Shown: in pieces, positions 1 through 8,046 of the stretch
Numbering within the stretch: the stretch's first letter is position 1
Layout of the letters: each line of letters opens with the position of its first letter
From: Clostridia bacterium
GTDB taxonomy: Bacteria > Bacillota > Clostridia > Oscillospirales > Acutalibacteraceae
Assembly (NCBI GenBank): GCA_017507805.1
Contig: JAFWAC010000029.1
Coordinates: 82,514-146,513 of the forward strand
Direction of reading: 5' to 3'
DNA length: 64,000 nt
The notes under the pieces: model-generated
What the model was told of the DNA's origin: nothing
The model's input: only the letters and a program-made list of their open reading frames with translations
Databases searched by the model: none
Made by a program: the position numbers and the translations under genes

Positions 1-60
1 CAAAATGGCGGAAAGCCTTACACCTGTATTAAAGGAGTTTATTTAATCAGAGGTGCTCTT

Positions 61-480
61 ATGGAAAACAATAAAGCATTAAAGCTTTGCTTGTTGCTCA
101 CGAATATTTTTTTCGGTATCTTGATTGTGTTTACCGTTGCCTTGCCTTTTATGGTCACATGGTATGTTGAGACAATGCGGCGGTCAGCTTCACTTGCGGC
201 TACGATACTTGTAACCTGTTACCCCTGCGTGCCCTTTGTTGCGGCTATTTTGGTTTTTCTTAAAAAACTGCTCAAAAATGCCGCTTCAGACAGGCTCTTT
301 TCGGTTGACAGTCAGACTTATCTCAAAAGAATAGCGGTGTGCAGTATCATCATTGCCGCAATCACCTTCGTTGCAGGGAAATTTTATCTTCCTTTTTTGA
401 TTGTCGGAGCAACCTTCGCGTTTTTAAGCCTGCTGATTTTCTCGCTTAAAAATATTTTTGCCTCGGTAAAATCAGAATGA
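61..480 (+). CDS. DUF2975-like four-helix membrane protein
   Basis: A 139-residue integral membrane protein with four hydrophobic segments (about residues 9-35, 47-67, 88-106 and 110-130) and a short charged tail. Size, helix spacing and the SxxYLKRIA stretch before helix 3 resemble the DUF2975 family. Known members usually sit directly before a small YozG-type XRE regulator. Here no such gene follows, and the next signal is an intrinsic terminator about 100 bases downstream. The ATG is preceded by AGAGGTG, a reasonable ribosome binding site. No enzymatic motif is visible and the molecular role is unknown. Family assignment is from pattern only. Confidence 0.6.
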   Translation: MENNKALKLCLLLTNIFFGILIVFTVALPFMVTWYVETMRRSASLAATILVTCYPCVPFVAAILVFLKKLLKNAASDRLFSVDSQTYLKRIAVCSIIIAAITFVAGKFYLPFLIVGATFAFLSLLIFSLKNIFASVKSE

Positions 481-582
481 ATTATTTGTAGGGGCGGAAA
501 ATATATTAATCTGATGAATAATAAGTGACACCATATAAAAATAGACAAATATGTAATTATGCCAAATCATTTTCATTGAAAG

Positions 583-625
583 AAATGCGTAAGAAGTTTG
601 ATTTTTCACTTCTTACGCATTTTTT
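583..625 (+). terminator. intrinsic terminator after the DUF2975-like gene
   Basis: A 15-bp stem (583-597 pairs with 608-622) is closed by a 10-base loop and followed by a T run. It lies about 100 bases after the stop at 480 and is the only plausible end for that transcript. Confidence 0.8.
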
Positions 626-765
626 AGTTTTATTACCTGATTTAATATGTGAATTATTGTTTGCCGCGTGCCGCGGCGGTCATTCCGCCTTTTTATTCTG
701 CAAAATCACAACCCCATACCCCGATGGTGTAAATACCTTTAACCCACAACTTAAATTGATTATTT

Positions 766-898
766 GTAGGGACAGGCTGACAGCCCGTCTCCCTCTGTCG
801 CTTCGCGACATCTCCCTCACACTGTGAGGGAGTCTTCGTCCTCGACTGTCCGTTGATTTAGATGTATTTTGCGTGCAGTCGAGGACGCCTGCCCCTAC
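766..898. repeat. 133-bp nested inverted-repeat element
   Basis: The ends GTAGGGACAGGC (766-777) and GCCTGCCCCTAC (887-898) are inverted with one mismatch. Inside are three perfect hairpins: 796-801/805-810, 812-820/824-832 and 837-848/876-887. The left end, with its ATTTGTAGGGAC lead-in, recurs at about 2299 and in related form at 485 and 53262-53340, so this belongs to a dispersed intergenic repeat family. It could be a MITE-like or REP-like element. No duplicated target site was recognised. Confidence 0.6.
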
Positions 899-1055
899 GA
901 AAGGTCAATTAAATTAGCACGCTAAACTATAATTTGAGGTAAAAGGTAAGATGTTTGGTGTTTGCTCCGCAAACCGATATATACCTTGCCGCTTTGCGGC
1001 ACACATTACTTATTCACTATTACTTATTACTTCAAATCATAGTCCCTTTATACTT

Positions 1056-2135
1056 CTATGGACTTACGGGGGCGGTGCTGTTTCCGATTTCCAATGAAAC
1101 ATCCAAGATTATTTTTTTGGTGTGTGCGGAATTGTTTAATAAAGACTCAAACAGTATCCTTGCCGCTTCATGTCCCATATCATAGCCCGGGATTTTGACT
1201 GTGGTGAATTTGATGGGGGTAAGCACCTCTCCGATAGATCCGTCAAAGCCGGTGATTGAAACCTGACCGGGAATATTTATACCTAAAGCGTTTAATGCGT
1301 TGTAAGCAAAAAGCGCCGTAATATCATTACCGCAGGCGATTGCCGTGTAATTGAAATTTCCCGAAACGGCGCGCCCTGCAATATAAGGCTCAGCCTCAGC
1401 CTCAAAGGAAAGCCAGATTATATCGTTCGGAGCAAGAAAAACTTTGTGCTTTTCAAGACCGTCCTTGATGCCCTGCAAACGGTTTTCCAAGGTTTTAGCC
1501 ATGTTTGTGGTGGAAAGAAACATAATTTTTTTGTGTCCAAGCTGACCTAAATAATCGCCAATCATATAACCGCCGATATAATCGTCCGCAACAACATAAT
1601 TATATATACCCTTTTCGAGAGGGTTGTCAATCAGAACGAAGGGAATGTTGTTTGCGTTGAGCAGGTCAAGCATTTCCGTATCGTAGATATCGTTGTAGGC
1701 GGTGAGCACAGCACCTGCAAAAAGATCAAGGTTGAGCCGCCTTAAAATATCGTTTCTCAGCACCTTGTCGGAATGGTTGATTATCTGGTAGCTGTAATTA
1801 AGAGAGTTGGCATAATCGATTATACCAAGGATTGATTTTGAAAACAGATTAATGTCCCTTTTCTGGATATTTGCGATTATCAGAATACTGTCCTTGTGCT
1901 TGTTGGGATGCTTTTGGGCAGACGGAATAACCAGACCTATGCCTGCTTTTCTTTCAAGGACACCCTCCTCAATCAGCAATTCAACAGCCTTTCGGATTGT
2001 TGGGCGCGACACATTGTATTTTTCGGCAAAGGAGACCTCTGTTCCGACAAAATCGCCCTGGACAAATTTACCCAATTCAACACGGATATCGTCCCTTATT
2101 TTTTTATAAAGCTTTCCTTTTTCATTGTTTTCCAT
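1056..2135 (-). CDS. GntR/LacI-hybrid (AraR-type) transcriptional repressor
   Basis: A 359-residue regulator in two parts. Residues 1-72 form a GntR-type winged helix-turn-helix (FAEKYNVSRPTIRKAVELL then a wing EEGVLERKAGIG). Residues 80-359 form a LacI/periplasmic-binding-type sugar sensor (start DSILIIANIQKRDIN, ADDYIGGYMIGDYL, AIACGNDITA and TGFDGS segments). This architecture is that of AraR-like repressors, which release DNA on binding a sugar. It is transcribed away from the glycan locus starting at 3239, and palindromes lie in the shared intergenic region, so local control of that locus and of itself is likely. The effector sugar cannot be read from sequence. The ATG at 2135 has a weak GAGG site about 12 bases upstream. 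Confidence 0.85.
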   Translation of the reverse strand: MENNEKGKLYKKIRDDIRVELGKFVQGDFVGTEVSFAEKYNVSRPTIRKAVELLIEEGVLERKAGIGLVIPSAQKHPNKHKDSILIIANIQKRDINLFSKSILGIIDYANSLNYSYQIINHSDKVLRNDILRRLNLDLFAGAVLTAYNDIYDTEMLDLLNANNIPFVLIDNPLEKGIYNYVVADDYIGGYMIGDYLGQLGHKKIMFLSTTNMAKTLENRLQGIKDGLEKHKVFLAPNDIIWLSFEAEAEPYIAGRAVSGNFNYTAIACGNDITALFAYNALNALGINIPGQVSITGFDGSIGEVLTPIKFTTVKIPGYDMGHEAARILFESLLNNSAHTKKIILDVSLEIGNSTAPVSP

Positions 2136-2177
2136 AACTGTGAGAACCTCATTTTGATAGAAATCTATTAATATTTC

Positions 2178-2191
2178 GGTGTGTCAACACC
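2178..2191. promoter_or_regulatory. dyad upstream of the repressor gene
   Basis: A GGTGT...ACACC dyad overlaps a minus-strand TTGACA box about 50 bases before the repressor start. Its core TGTCAACA also occurs at 2702-2709, just downstream of the locus promoter, so it may be a second operator type or an autoregulatory site. No clean -10 box at 17 bases was found. Confidence 0.35.
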
Positions 2192-2296
2192 TTTTTTCGG
2201 GATGGTTTTTGATGAATTTCATTGTTGCAAAACCTTTTAATGTGCTGACAAATTTCGCAACAACAGAATTTTGGTTATCTATTATGTATTAAATTT

Positions 2297-2480
2297 TTAT
2301 TTGTAGGGACAGGCTGACAGAGACCGAACGGAACGACACACAGGTCGTTCCCTACCCGGTCTGCTTTCGCAGCCGGCTCCCGTCAGGTGTGGAACCGCCA
2401 CAAGCGTCCCTTGCCTAAAGGGGATAGGGCCGCGCGTAAGCGTGGCGAGGGGATTGTTGGCGGTGGAGGGATACAGCATT
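2297..2480. repeat. GC-rich palindromic intergenic repeat
   Basis: It begins with the same ATTTGTAGGGACAGG lead-in as the element at 766 and then holds nested stems: 2321-2326 with 2357-2362 outside 2330-2337 with 2344-2351. Several smaller GC-rich stems follow up to about 2470. The 77-codon open frame across it has no recognisable protein signal. It lies in the long intergenic region before the locus promoter. Confidence 0.5.
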
Positions 2481-2611
2481 AAAGGTAATAAATAATTACA
2501 TCTGTAAAAATTATACATACATTTTTCCAAAAAGTCAAATATGAAAGGGCATCAAATGAAAAATATTGATATGTAAACAAAAAAAGCCCTGAATTTTTGT
2601 GTGAAATTTGA

Positions 2612-2767
2612 TACATGTAACTTTTAAAAAGCTTGACAAAAGGGGCGAGTTGTGATAATATACAAATGTGAGTAGGAAAATTGGCAAAAAGTTTAGCAAG
2701 ATGTCAACATTTTCCTTTTTACGGCGATTACATGTAAGCTAAAAAACAAATTTATGTTTACATGCAA
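2612..2767. promoter_or_regulatory. cluster of TACATGTA-type operator candidates
   Basis: Three related palindromes surround the locus promoter: TACATGTA at 2612-2619 just upstream of the -35 box, a perfect TTACATGTAA at 2728-2737, and a one-mismatch copy TTACATGCAA at 2758-2767. A half site ATGTAA lies at 2571-2576, and TGTCAACA at 2702-2709. Placement around a promoter divergent from a GntR/LacI-type gene fits repressor binding sites. Binding itself is inference. Confidence 0.5.
2633..2661 (+). promoter_or_regulatory. sigma-A-type promoter for the glycan locus
   Basis: A perfect TTGACA (2633-2638), a 17-base spacer and TAATAT (2656-2661). It is the strongest promoter match before the gene at 3239, leaving an untranslated leader of roughly 570 bases that contains repeats. 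Confidence 0.7.
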
Positions 2768-2769
2768 CT

Positions 2770-3238
2770 TGGGCTACTATCGAAAAAACCGCCAGAGGTA
2801 TGCTTTTGGCGGCGGGAAAAGGGGGTTGAATTCTTCCGGCGTATCTTTTTGAAATCGGTTTTTAAAATTAATGTTGGGTGCGGTTGCAAATTTTACATAT
2901 TGCACAGTCTGTCCGGCACACCTGTTTATCCACTCTCGCGGACGCCTGTTATTGTGAGGCAGCTTGCCTGCTTTGCAGTAAACAACACACAGGCGGCTCC
3001 AAGAGGAACGGACAGCACAGCCGTTTCACGGCTTCGCAAGGACGAAACGGTATGCTGTAGGGAACATTCTCGGCTACATTTAACGAGTGCTGTTCCGTAA
3101 AGGAACGCAATGGCAAAGCTGTGCATCGCCCCTGCAAAAAGCAAATCGCACGATTTCTGCCGATTAAAATTTTAAAACCGCGCCCGGCATTATTAAAGGA
3201 AACCATTAAATTTTAGAAAAATTTTAGGAGGTAATTTT
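2770..3238 (+). other. long repeat-containing leader
   Basis: No convincing gene. The interval holds GC-rich short palindromes, including a GCCGTTTCACGGC stem near 3021-3033, whose surrounding text is echoed at about 5698-5720. It ends with a strong AGGAGG site before the ATG at 3239. No known riboswitch architecture was recognised, though a leader this long could carry regulation. Confidence 0.45.
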
Positions 3239-5503
3239 ATGAAAAAAATTCAAAAACTTTTGGCAATCGTTTTTGCGGTGCTTCTGGCTTTCAGCTTTGT
3301 AATCGTGCCGCAGGCAGAGGAAGCGGCAGAGCCTGGTGAGCCTGCTAAGGACACAAAGGCAATTCAGCTTGCAATTAAATTCACGGATGGAACAGAGGGC
3401 ACTAAAAAAGCAGCTTATGTGCGCCTTTGGGATTCTAATATGATGTATGCACCTGCCACTTTAGGCGACTTTGCAAGCAATGTTGTGATTGCCGGAAGCG
3501 ATTGGTATGTTCAGTATGATTACGCTATGTCAGACGCAATAACCGGTTTTGGCGGTCTTTATGTTGCAGGTGGCAGCAATTGGCAGTATGTTGGTGCTCC
3601 TACCGCCGACCGTACCGATGGTATCGGTCAGTGGCAGACCGCAAAAATGAGTCTTGAAGGTATGGGCTGCAGTTCGTCCTGGAGCCAGAAAATTGCAGAC
3701 TTCCTGCTTTGCTTTGAAACAACTCAAGCTGTTGATACCAACAGAACATATTATATGTACTATAAGAATATGACAATCAGAAACGGTGCGGGCGAGGTTG
3801 TTTATCGTTTGTTCGGCGATGATATAACAAGCAAGCAGATGTCAACACTCTATTCTGTTTGGTCGGAAAGCAATGCTTCGGCTACGCCTTCGGTTGTTAC
3901 CGACCCCTATACCGATTCTCTCTATGCTGACAAGGCAATTCAGATGAAAATTGATTTCACAAATGGTGACGCCGGAGTAAATAAAGCTGTTCAGCTTCAG
4001 CTTTATGGCGAATGTTTAAGAAATGCTCCCGAAAGATTGGGCTTCCGCGGAGAAACCGATACAGAGAACTGCTTCATTCAGGGCAGCGATTGGTCGCTTA
4101 AATATGATTATGCTATTTCAGACAGTGTTGTAGGTCTCGGAAACATTCAGGTACAGGCAAGAAGTAACTGGAATCTTGCAGGCGATCCAAGTGCGGACCA
4201 TACCGCCGGAACAGGCGTTTGGCAGACCGAAATTGCAAGTCTTGAAGGCTTGGGTTGTACTTCGAGCTGGGGTCAGGGCTTATATACCGTTGCTCTTTCA
4301 GCTGTTACAACTGCCGCTGTTGACACAACAAAATCTTATTATGCGTGGTATAAAAACATTGAAATCATTGACGGTAACGGAAATGTTGTATATACCCTGT
4401 TTGATGACACTGTAAACAACCGTGAAATTTCCGCAACATGGCAAACATGGGGAGCACCTTCAAACTGTGAGGTGGAGCTTTCTGTTGTAAGAGACCCGTT
4501 TGACACCCGCCGCGCTGTGGCTAACACCACAAAGGCGCTTGAAGCTAAAATCAGATTTACCAACGGTGAAGAAGGCGTTGCAAAATATGCCACACAGGCT
4601 TTGTGGGGCACATACTTGGTCGGTTTAATAGATAAGATTGAAGCCAACAGGTATTGCTACCGAACAAACCTTACAAATGTAACTATGCCAATAGAAGGAA
4701 TGGATTGGACCCTTGAATACGAGTATATGATTTCCGACCCGATTGTAGGTCTCGGAACAGCAATGACTCAGGATGGAGATGTATGGGCTGTTTGCGGCGA
4801 CAGTGCTGCAGACCACACTGACGGTGTTGGTGTTTGGCAGAAGGAGGTTGTTTCACTTTATGATATGTATGCTGACCCCACTTGGGTAAGACCTCTTTAT
4901 GCTGTTGGACTTACGGTTAATACCACGGCTGCGGTTGATACTGACAGAGATTATTATGCATACTATAAGAACATTGTAATCAAAGACGGCAACGGCGATA
5001 TTCAGTATGTTCTTTTCCATGATGATATTACACAGGAAGAACTTTATGTCCTGTATTGGAACAATCCTTCAAATGCCACAATGGACCTCAGCGTTGTTAA
5101 TTTACCCAACAAGATCACAAAGGCTGAAACCGAAAACGGAAGCTTTAATGTGAGAGCACTTGCAAGCAATGAAGCTGTTGTTGAGGTTGCTGCTAAACCG
5201 GCTTACGGTTACAAGGTAGGCTCTGTCACTGTTGGAGACCTTGAGGTTACAAAGGCTGCCCGCAATGCTTATACCTTTGTTATGCCTGCTGCCGATGTTG
5301 AGGTTGCTGTTAATTTCGTGAATGCAATCGCAGGTGACTTTGACGAGGACGAAAATATCAACGGCTCAGACCTTGCAAAGCTTATGCAGATTGTTTTAGG
5401 CAAGGACAACGACTATGATGCTTTTGTTGCCAATGTTTGCGACAGTGATGAGGTTATAAATCTTCTCGACATTGTTAGACTTAAAAAATCTATTGCCGAG
5501 TAA
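3239..5503 (+). CDS. secreted three-module protein with C-terminal dockerin
   Basis: A 754-residue exported protein. Residues 1-26 are a signal peptide without a lipobox. Three copies of an unnamed module of about 185 residues follow (about 42-225, 232-420, 433-625). Each opens K-A-hydrophobic-KFTDG-like, carries an F/Y-K/E-Y-D/E-Y-x-hydrophobic-SD segment, then DHTDG-x-W-Q, then AVD-T-x-x-x-YYAYYKNI-x-I and G-x-V-x-Y-x-LF. Residues about 626-697 form a small beta repeat (ENGSFNVRA..., YTFVMPAADVEV). Residues 698-754 form a type-I-like dockerin with two calcium loops (GDFDEDENINGSDL and CDSDEVINLLDI). Dockerins dock to cohesins, but no cohesin is in this window. No catalytic motif is visible. 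The likely role is glycan binding at a cellulosome-like complex, with the modules as candidate carbohydrate-binding modules. The ATG follows AGGAGG with 7-base spacing. Confidence 0.7.
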   Translation: MKKIQKLLAIVFAVLLAFSFVIVPQAEEAAEPGEPAKDTKAIQLAIKFTDGTEGTKKAAYVRLWDSNMMYAPATLGDFASNVVIAGSDWYVQYDYAMSDAITGFGGLYVAGGSNWQYVGAPTADRTDGIGQWQTAKMSLEGMGCSSSWSQKIADFLLCFETTQAVDTNRTYYMYYKNMTIRNGAGEVVYRLFGDDITSKQMSTLYSVWSESNASATPSVVTDPYTDSLYADKAIQMKIDFTNGDAGVNKAVQLQLYGECLRNAPERLGFRGETDTENCFIQGSDWSLKYDYAISDSVVGLGNIQVQARSNWNLAGDPSADHTAGTGVWQTEIASLEGLGCTSSWGQGLYTVALSAVTTAAVDTTKSYYAWYKNIEIIDGNGNVVYTLFDDTVNNREISATWQTWGAPSNCEVELSVVRDPFDTRRAVANTTKALEAKIRFTNGEEGVAKYATQALWGTYLVGLIDKIEANRYCYRTNLTNVTMPIEGMDWTLEYEYMISDPIVGLGTAMTQDGDVWAVCGDSAADHTDGVGVWQKEVVSLYDMYADPTWVRPLYAVGLTVNTTAAVDTDRDYYAYYKNIVIKDGNGDIQYVLFHDDITQEELYVLYWNNPSNATMDLSVVNLPNKITKAETENGSFNVRALASNEAVVEVAAKPAYGYKVGSVTVGDLEVTKAARNAYTFVMPAADVEVAVNFVNAIAGDFDEDENINGSDLAKLMQIVLGKDNDYDAFVANVCDSDEVINLLDIVRLKKSIAE

Positions 5504-5820
5504 GAAATTAATATTTTAATTTACTGTAAAGTTATAGGGAACGGCTTGAAAACCGTTCCCTATACGGTACTAACAGACCATAATTTTCCATATTTTTCAG
5601 GCGATTTCGCGAAACAGAGCGCGGCTTCAGAGTGTATTTTACAGGTTCTGAATCCGCAAATTCCCTTTTTGGTTTGTTTTTTGGGAAACGGATTGCCACA
5701 GCGGTTTCACGGTTTCGCAATAACAAAAAGACACATCGTCCCCTACAAAGAAAAATTCAATTGTGTATTATATCGGGCGGTAAATGCGCTTTACAGCAAT
5801 TTAAAGAAAGGAAAACTCTT
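5504..5820. other. intergenic hairpin region
   Basis: No gene seen. An 11-bp perfect stem (5534-5544 with 5553-5563, ATAGGGAACGG) lies 30 bases after the preceding stop but lacks a T run. Repeat text related to 3021-3060 follows near 5690-5720. No clear promoter was found before 5821, so the next gene may be co-transcribed. Confidence 0.45.
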
Positions 5821-7914
5821 ATGAAAAAATTATTAGCACTCATTATTTCGGTTTGTTTGTTGCTTTCGGTTTGCATCATTCCGGTGGCAATCAACGCCGA
5901 AACAGACACAGGCTCCGAAACCGACAAGGTAATCCAGATGGCTGTTAACTTTACAGACGGCACTGAAGGAACATCAAAGGCTGTTCAGATGCGCCTTTAT
6001 GATGAATACCTCAAATATGCTCCGACAAGACTTGGGCTTTTGAAAGAAGGCACCTCCGATACTAATTGCTATATGATTGGTACCGGCTGGTCTTTAAAAT
6101 ATGATTATGCAATTTCCGACAGTGTTGTTGGTTTGGGTACCATTCAGCTTCAGGCAAGAACCAACTGGAATCTTGCAGGCGATCCAAGTGCGGACCATAC
6201 CGCCGGCACTGCCGCTTGGCAGACCGAGACAATGAACCTCGATCCGTTGGGCTGTGCCCCTGATTGGGGTCAGGGCTTATATTGTGTTGCCCCTTCGGTT
6301 ATAACCACCGCCGCTGTTGACACAAGCAAAACCTACTATGCGTATTTCAAAAACATCCGCATTGAAAATGCGGATGGTCAGGTTGTTTACACACTTTTCG
6401 ACAACTCTGTAACCACACAGGAGCTTTGTCCTTCGGTTTGGGGAACGCCAACAGGCGCTTCTGCTGACCTTTCGGTTGTTGATGACCCGTACCCTAACAC
6501 CGGTGTATATGCACCCAATCAGGGCGGCAACGGCGGTGACGGCACCGGAACAGGCACCGGAACAGGTACCGGAACAGGTACCGAGCCTGCAAAGGGCGAC
6601 ACCATTAAAGCAACCGTTAAGTTCACTGCAGGCAAGAAGGGCGAAAAGAAATACGCTTATGTTTCACTTTTAGGCTACCAAGCCGCTGCATTTAAGAATT
6701 ACAAATTCTCTTATGGCGACAAGCTTGCATGGGAATTTGCTTTGACCGAAAAGAAGCCGTTGCCCGGACTTGGAACAATGGACTATCAGTGCACCAACGG
6801 TGGCACAATGAATGACCAAACCAAAGGCGGTGCCGTTTCCTGGGATGTTTACGGAAATGCCTATACCACTTCAACCGATCTTTCAACTGCTGTTGGCTAT
6901 GCACCCAACACATGGGTAACAGAGTGGGTAACCCCCACAGAGGGTATTTCTGCTTTGGCATCCGGTGACAAATGGCAGGGCGGTATGCAGCATCTGCTTC
7001 TCACCATTGATGCTACTGATTATGCTGTTGACACAAGCAAGGAATATGTTGCTTATTACAGAAATATCCGCATTATTGATGCTAACGGCAAAACCTCTTT
7101 AACCCTCTTTGACGGAACTCAGGATATCGTTGGAGAAAATTGGCAGAGCGAGGGCGCTGAAATGACAGTTACCAAGGTTGCAAATCCCTTCAAGGCAACT
7201 GTTAAGGCACCCGTTACCAACAAGGCATTAAAGGTTGCAGTTGAGTTTGAATACTTAAAGGAAATGCAGGGTAAAACCGGTACTTACACACTTTTTGGTT
7301 ATCTCCAGAATGATGCTGTAATTGAGCTTGCTGCAGATGATAAGCTTTCCTATGATGTTATGCTTGCAGACGATGTTGCGGGTATGGGCGGTATCACCTA
7401 TCAGGAAGACCAATACAACGGCGGTTTCTGGGGAATGTATCATGAAATGGTTGTAAACCAAGGTATGACCGATCAGCACGGCGTTTCTCTTGCACACGAT
7501 GCCGACCTTTCAAATGTTGCTCTTAACAAGTGGTATACCCGTGTTTGTGAACCCGGCACCAAGGAAGACCGTCACCTTTGCCACTTCGGTATCGGTTTCA
7601 ACCTCACCAAGAGTGCTGTTAAGGCAGGCAAGCAGTATGTTTGCTATTATGACAACATTAAGGTTCTCCATGCAGACGGTACCGAGACCGTTATCTATGA
7701 CGGTTCACAGTCCATTGCTCCCAGTGGCTTGATGGCGGAAACAGGTGTTAAGAGTATATCAATTTCAACCGTTGACCTTATTGTGAACGGCAGCGGAAGC
7801 GGTATCCCCAACACAGGTGATGCCACAGCTCAGACCACTGTTTGGGTTTCCTTTGTAATGGTTCTTTCTTTGGCAGTTTTGTCAACCGCATTACTTCGCA
7901 AAAAGAATAACTAA
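5821..7914 (+). CDS. surface-anchored three-module protein with IPNTG/TM tail
   Basis: A 697-residue exported protein. After a signal peptide (1-27) come one close copy and two divergent copies of the module found in the preceding gene, separated by a Gly-Thr repeat linker near residue 240. The C-terminus carries IPNTGD, a hydrophobic helix and RKKNN, which is the layout of sortase-anchored proteins with a variant LPxTG motif. A plain membrane anchor is the alternative. No catalytic residues are evident, so a surface glycan-binding role is inferred. The open frame extends upstream, but the ATG at 5821 starts the signal peptide and has GAAAGGA before it. A 44-base stretch (starting near 4167 and 6155) is identical to the preceding gene. 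Confidence 0.7.
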   Translation: MKKLLALIISVCLLLSVCIIPVAINAETDTGSETDKVIQMAVNFTDGTEGTSKAVQMRLYDEYLKYAPTRLGLLKEGTSDTNCYMIGTGWSLKYDYAISDSVVGLGTIQLQARTNWNLAGDPSADHTAGTAAWQTETMNLDPLGCAPDWGQGLYCVAPSVITTAAVDTSKTYYAYFKNIRIENADGQVVYTLFDNSVTTQELCPSVWGTPTGASADLSVVDDPYPNTGVYAPNQGGNGGDGTGTGTGTGTGTGTEPAKGDTIKATVKFTAGKKGEKKYAYVSLLGYQAAAFKNYKFSYGDKLAWEFALTEKKPLPGLGTMDYQCTNGGTMNDQTKGGAVSWDVYGNAYTTSTDLSTAVGYAPNTWVTEWVTPTEGISALASGDKWQGGMQHLLLTIDATDYAVDTSKEYVAYYRNIRIIDANGKTSLTLFDGTQDIVGENWQSEGAEMTVTKVANPFKATVKAPVTNKALKVAVEFEYLKEMQGKTGTYTLFGYLQNDAVIELAADDKLSYDVMLADDVAGMGGITYQEDQYNGGFWGMYHEMVVNQGMTDQHGVSLAHDADLSNVALNKWYTRVCEPGTKEDRHLCHFGIGFNLTKSAVKAGKQYVCYYDNIKVLHADGTETVIYDGSQSIAPSGLMAETGVKSISISTVDLIVNGSGSGIPNTGDATAQTTVWVSFVMVLSLAVLSTALLRKKNN

Positions 7915-7930
7915 TTAAATTTTGAGGGGA

Positions 7931-7974
7931 ACACCGTATCAAAGCGGAAAACCGATACGGTGTGACCTTTTATT
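7931..7974 (+). terminator. intrinsic terminator after the first two secreted genes
   Basis: ACACCGTATC (7931-7940) pairs perfectly with GATACGGTGT (7954-7963), followed by GACCTTTTATTT. It separates the two secreted-protein genes from the transporter and enzyme run. Partial read-through is possible because no strong promoter is visible before 8047. Confidence 0.7.
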
Positions 7975-8046
7975 TAATCCCGTTAGGTTCGTGTTAATGT
8001 TGTCGGGAGGTAAAAACCTTCCCCTACCAACAGAAAGGTGAAAATT

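Larger units (their letters stand above)
481..1055. other. non-coding interval rich in palindromes
   Basis: No gene is supported here. The stretch holds the terminator at 583-625, the 133-bp nested inverted repeat at 766-898, a GCCGCG/CGCGGC hairpin near 663-680, and a run of degenerate TTACTTATT-like direct repeats around 1008-1033. The TTACTTATT-like repeats recur near 59790-59880. The short open frames crossing this interval run through these hairpins and show no family resemblance. Confidence 0.6.

Noticed and set aside
525-827. 100-codon open frame near the left edge
   Set aside because: It crosses the intrinsic terminator at 583-625 and the palindromic element at 766, with no protein-like pattern.
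2297-2530. 77-codon open frame on the minus strand
   Set aside because: Encoded almost entirely by a GC-rich palindromic repeat; no ribosome binding site or family resemblance.
2762-3206. Several overlapping open frames in the locus leader
   Set aside because: Frames on both strands overlap within repeat sequence; none has a convincing start or conserved motif.
5632-5820. Upstream extension of the surface protein gene
   Set aside because: The extension runs through intergenic repeat text; the signal peptide begins at 5821 with its own ribosome binding site.
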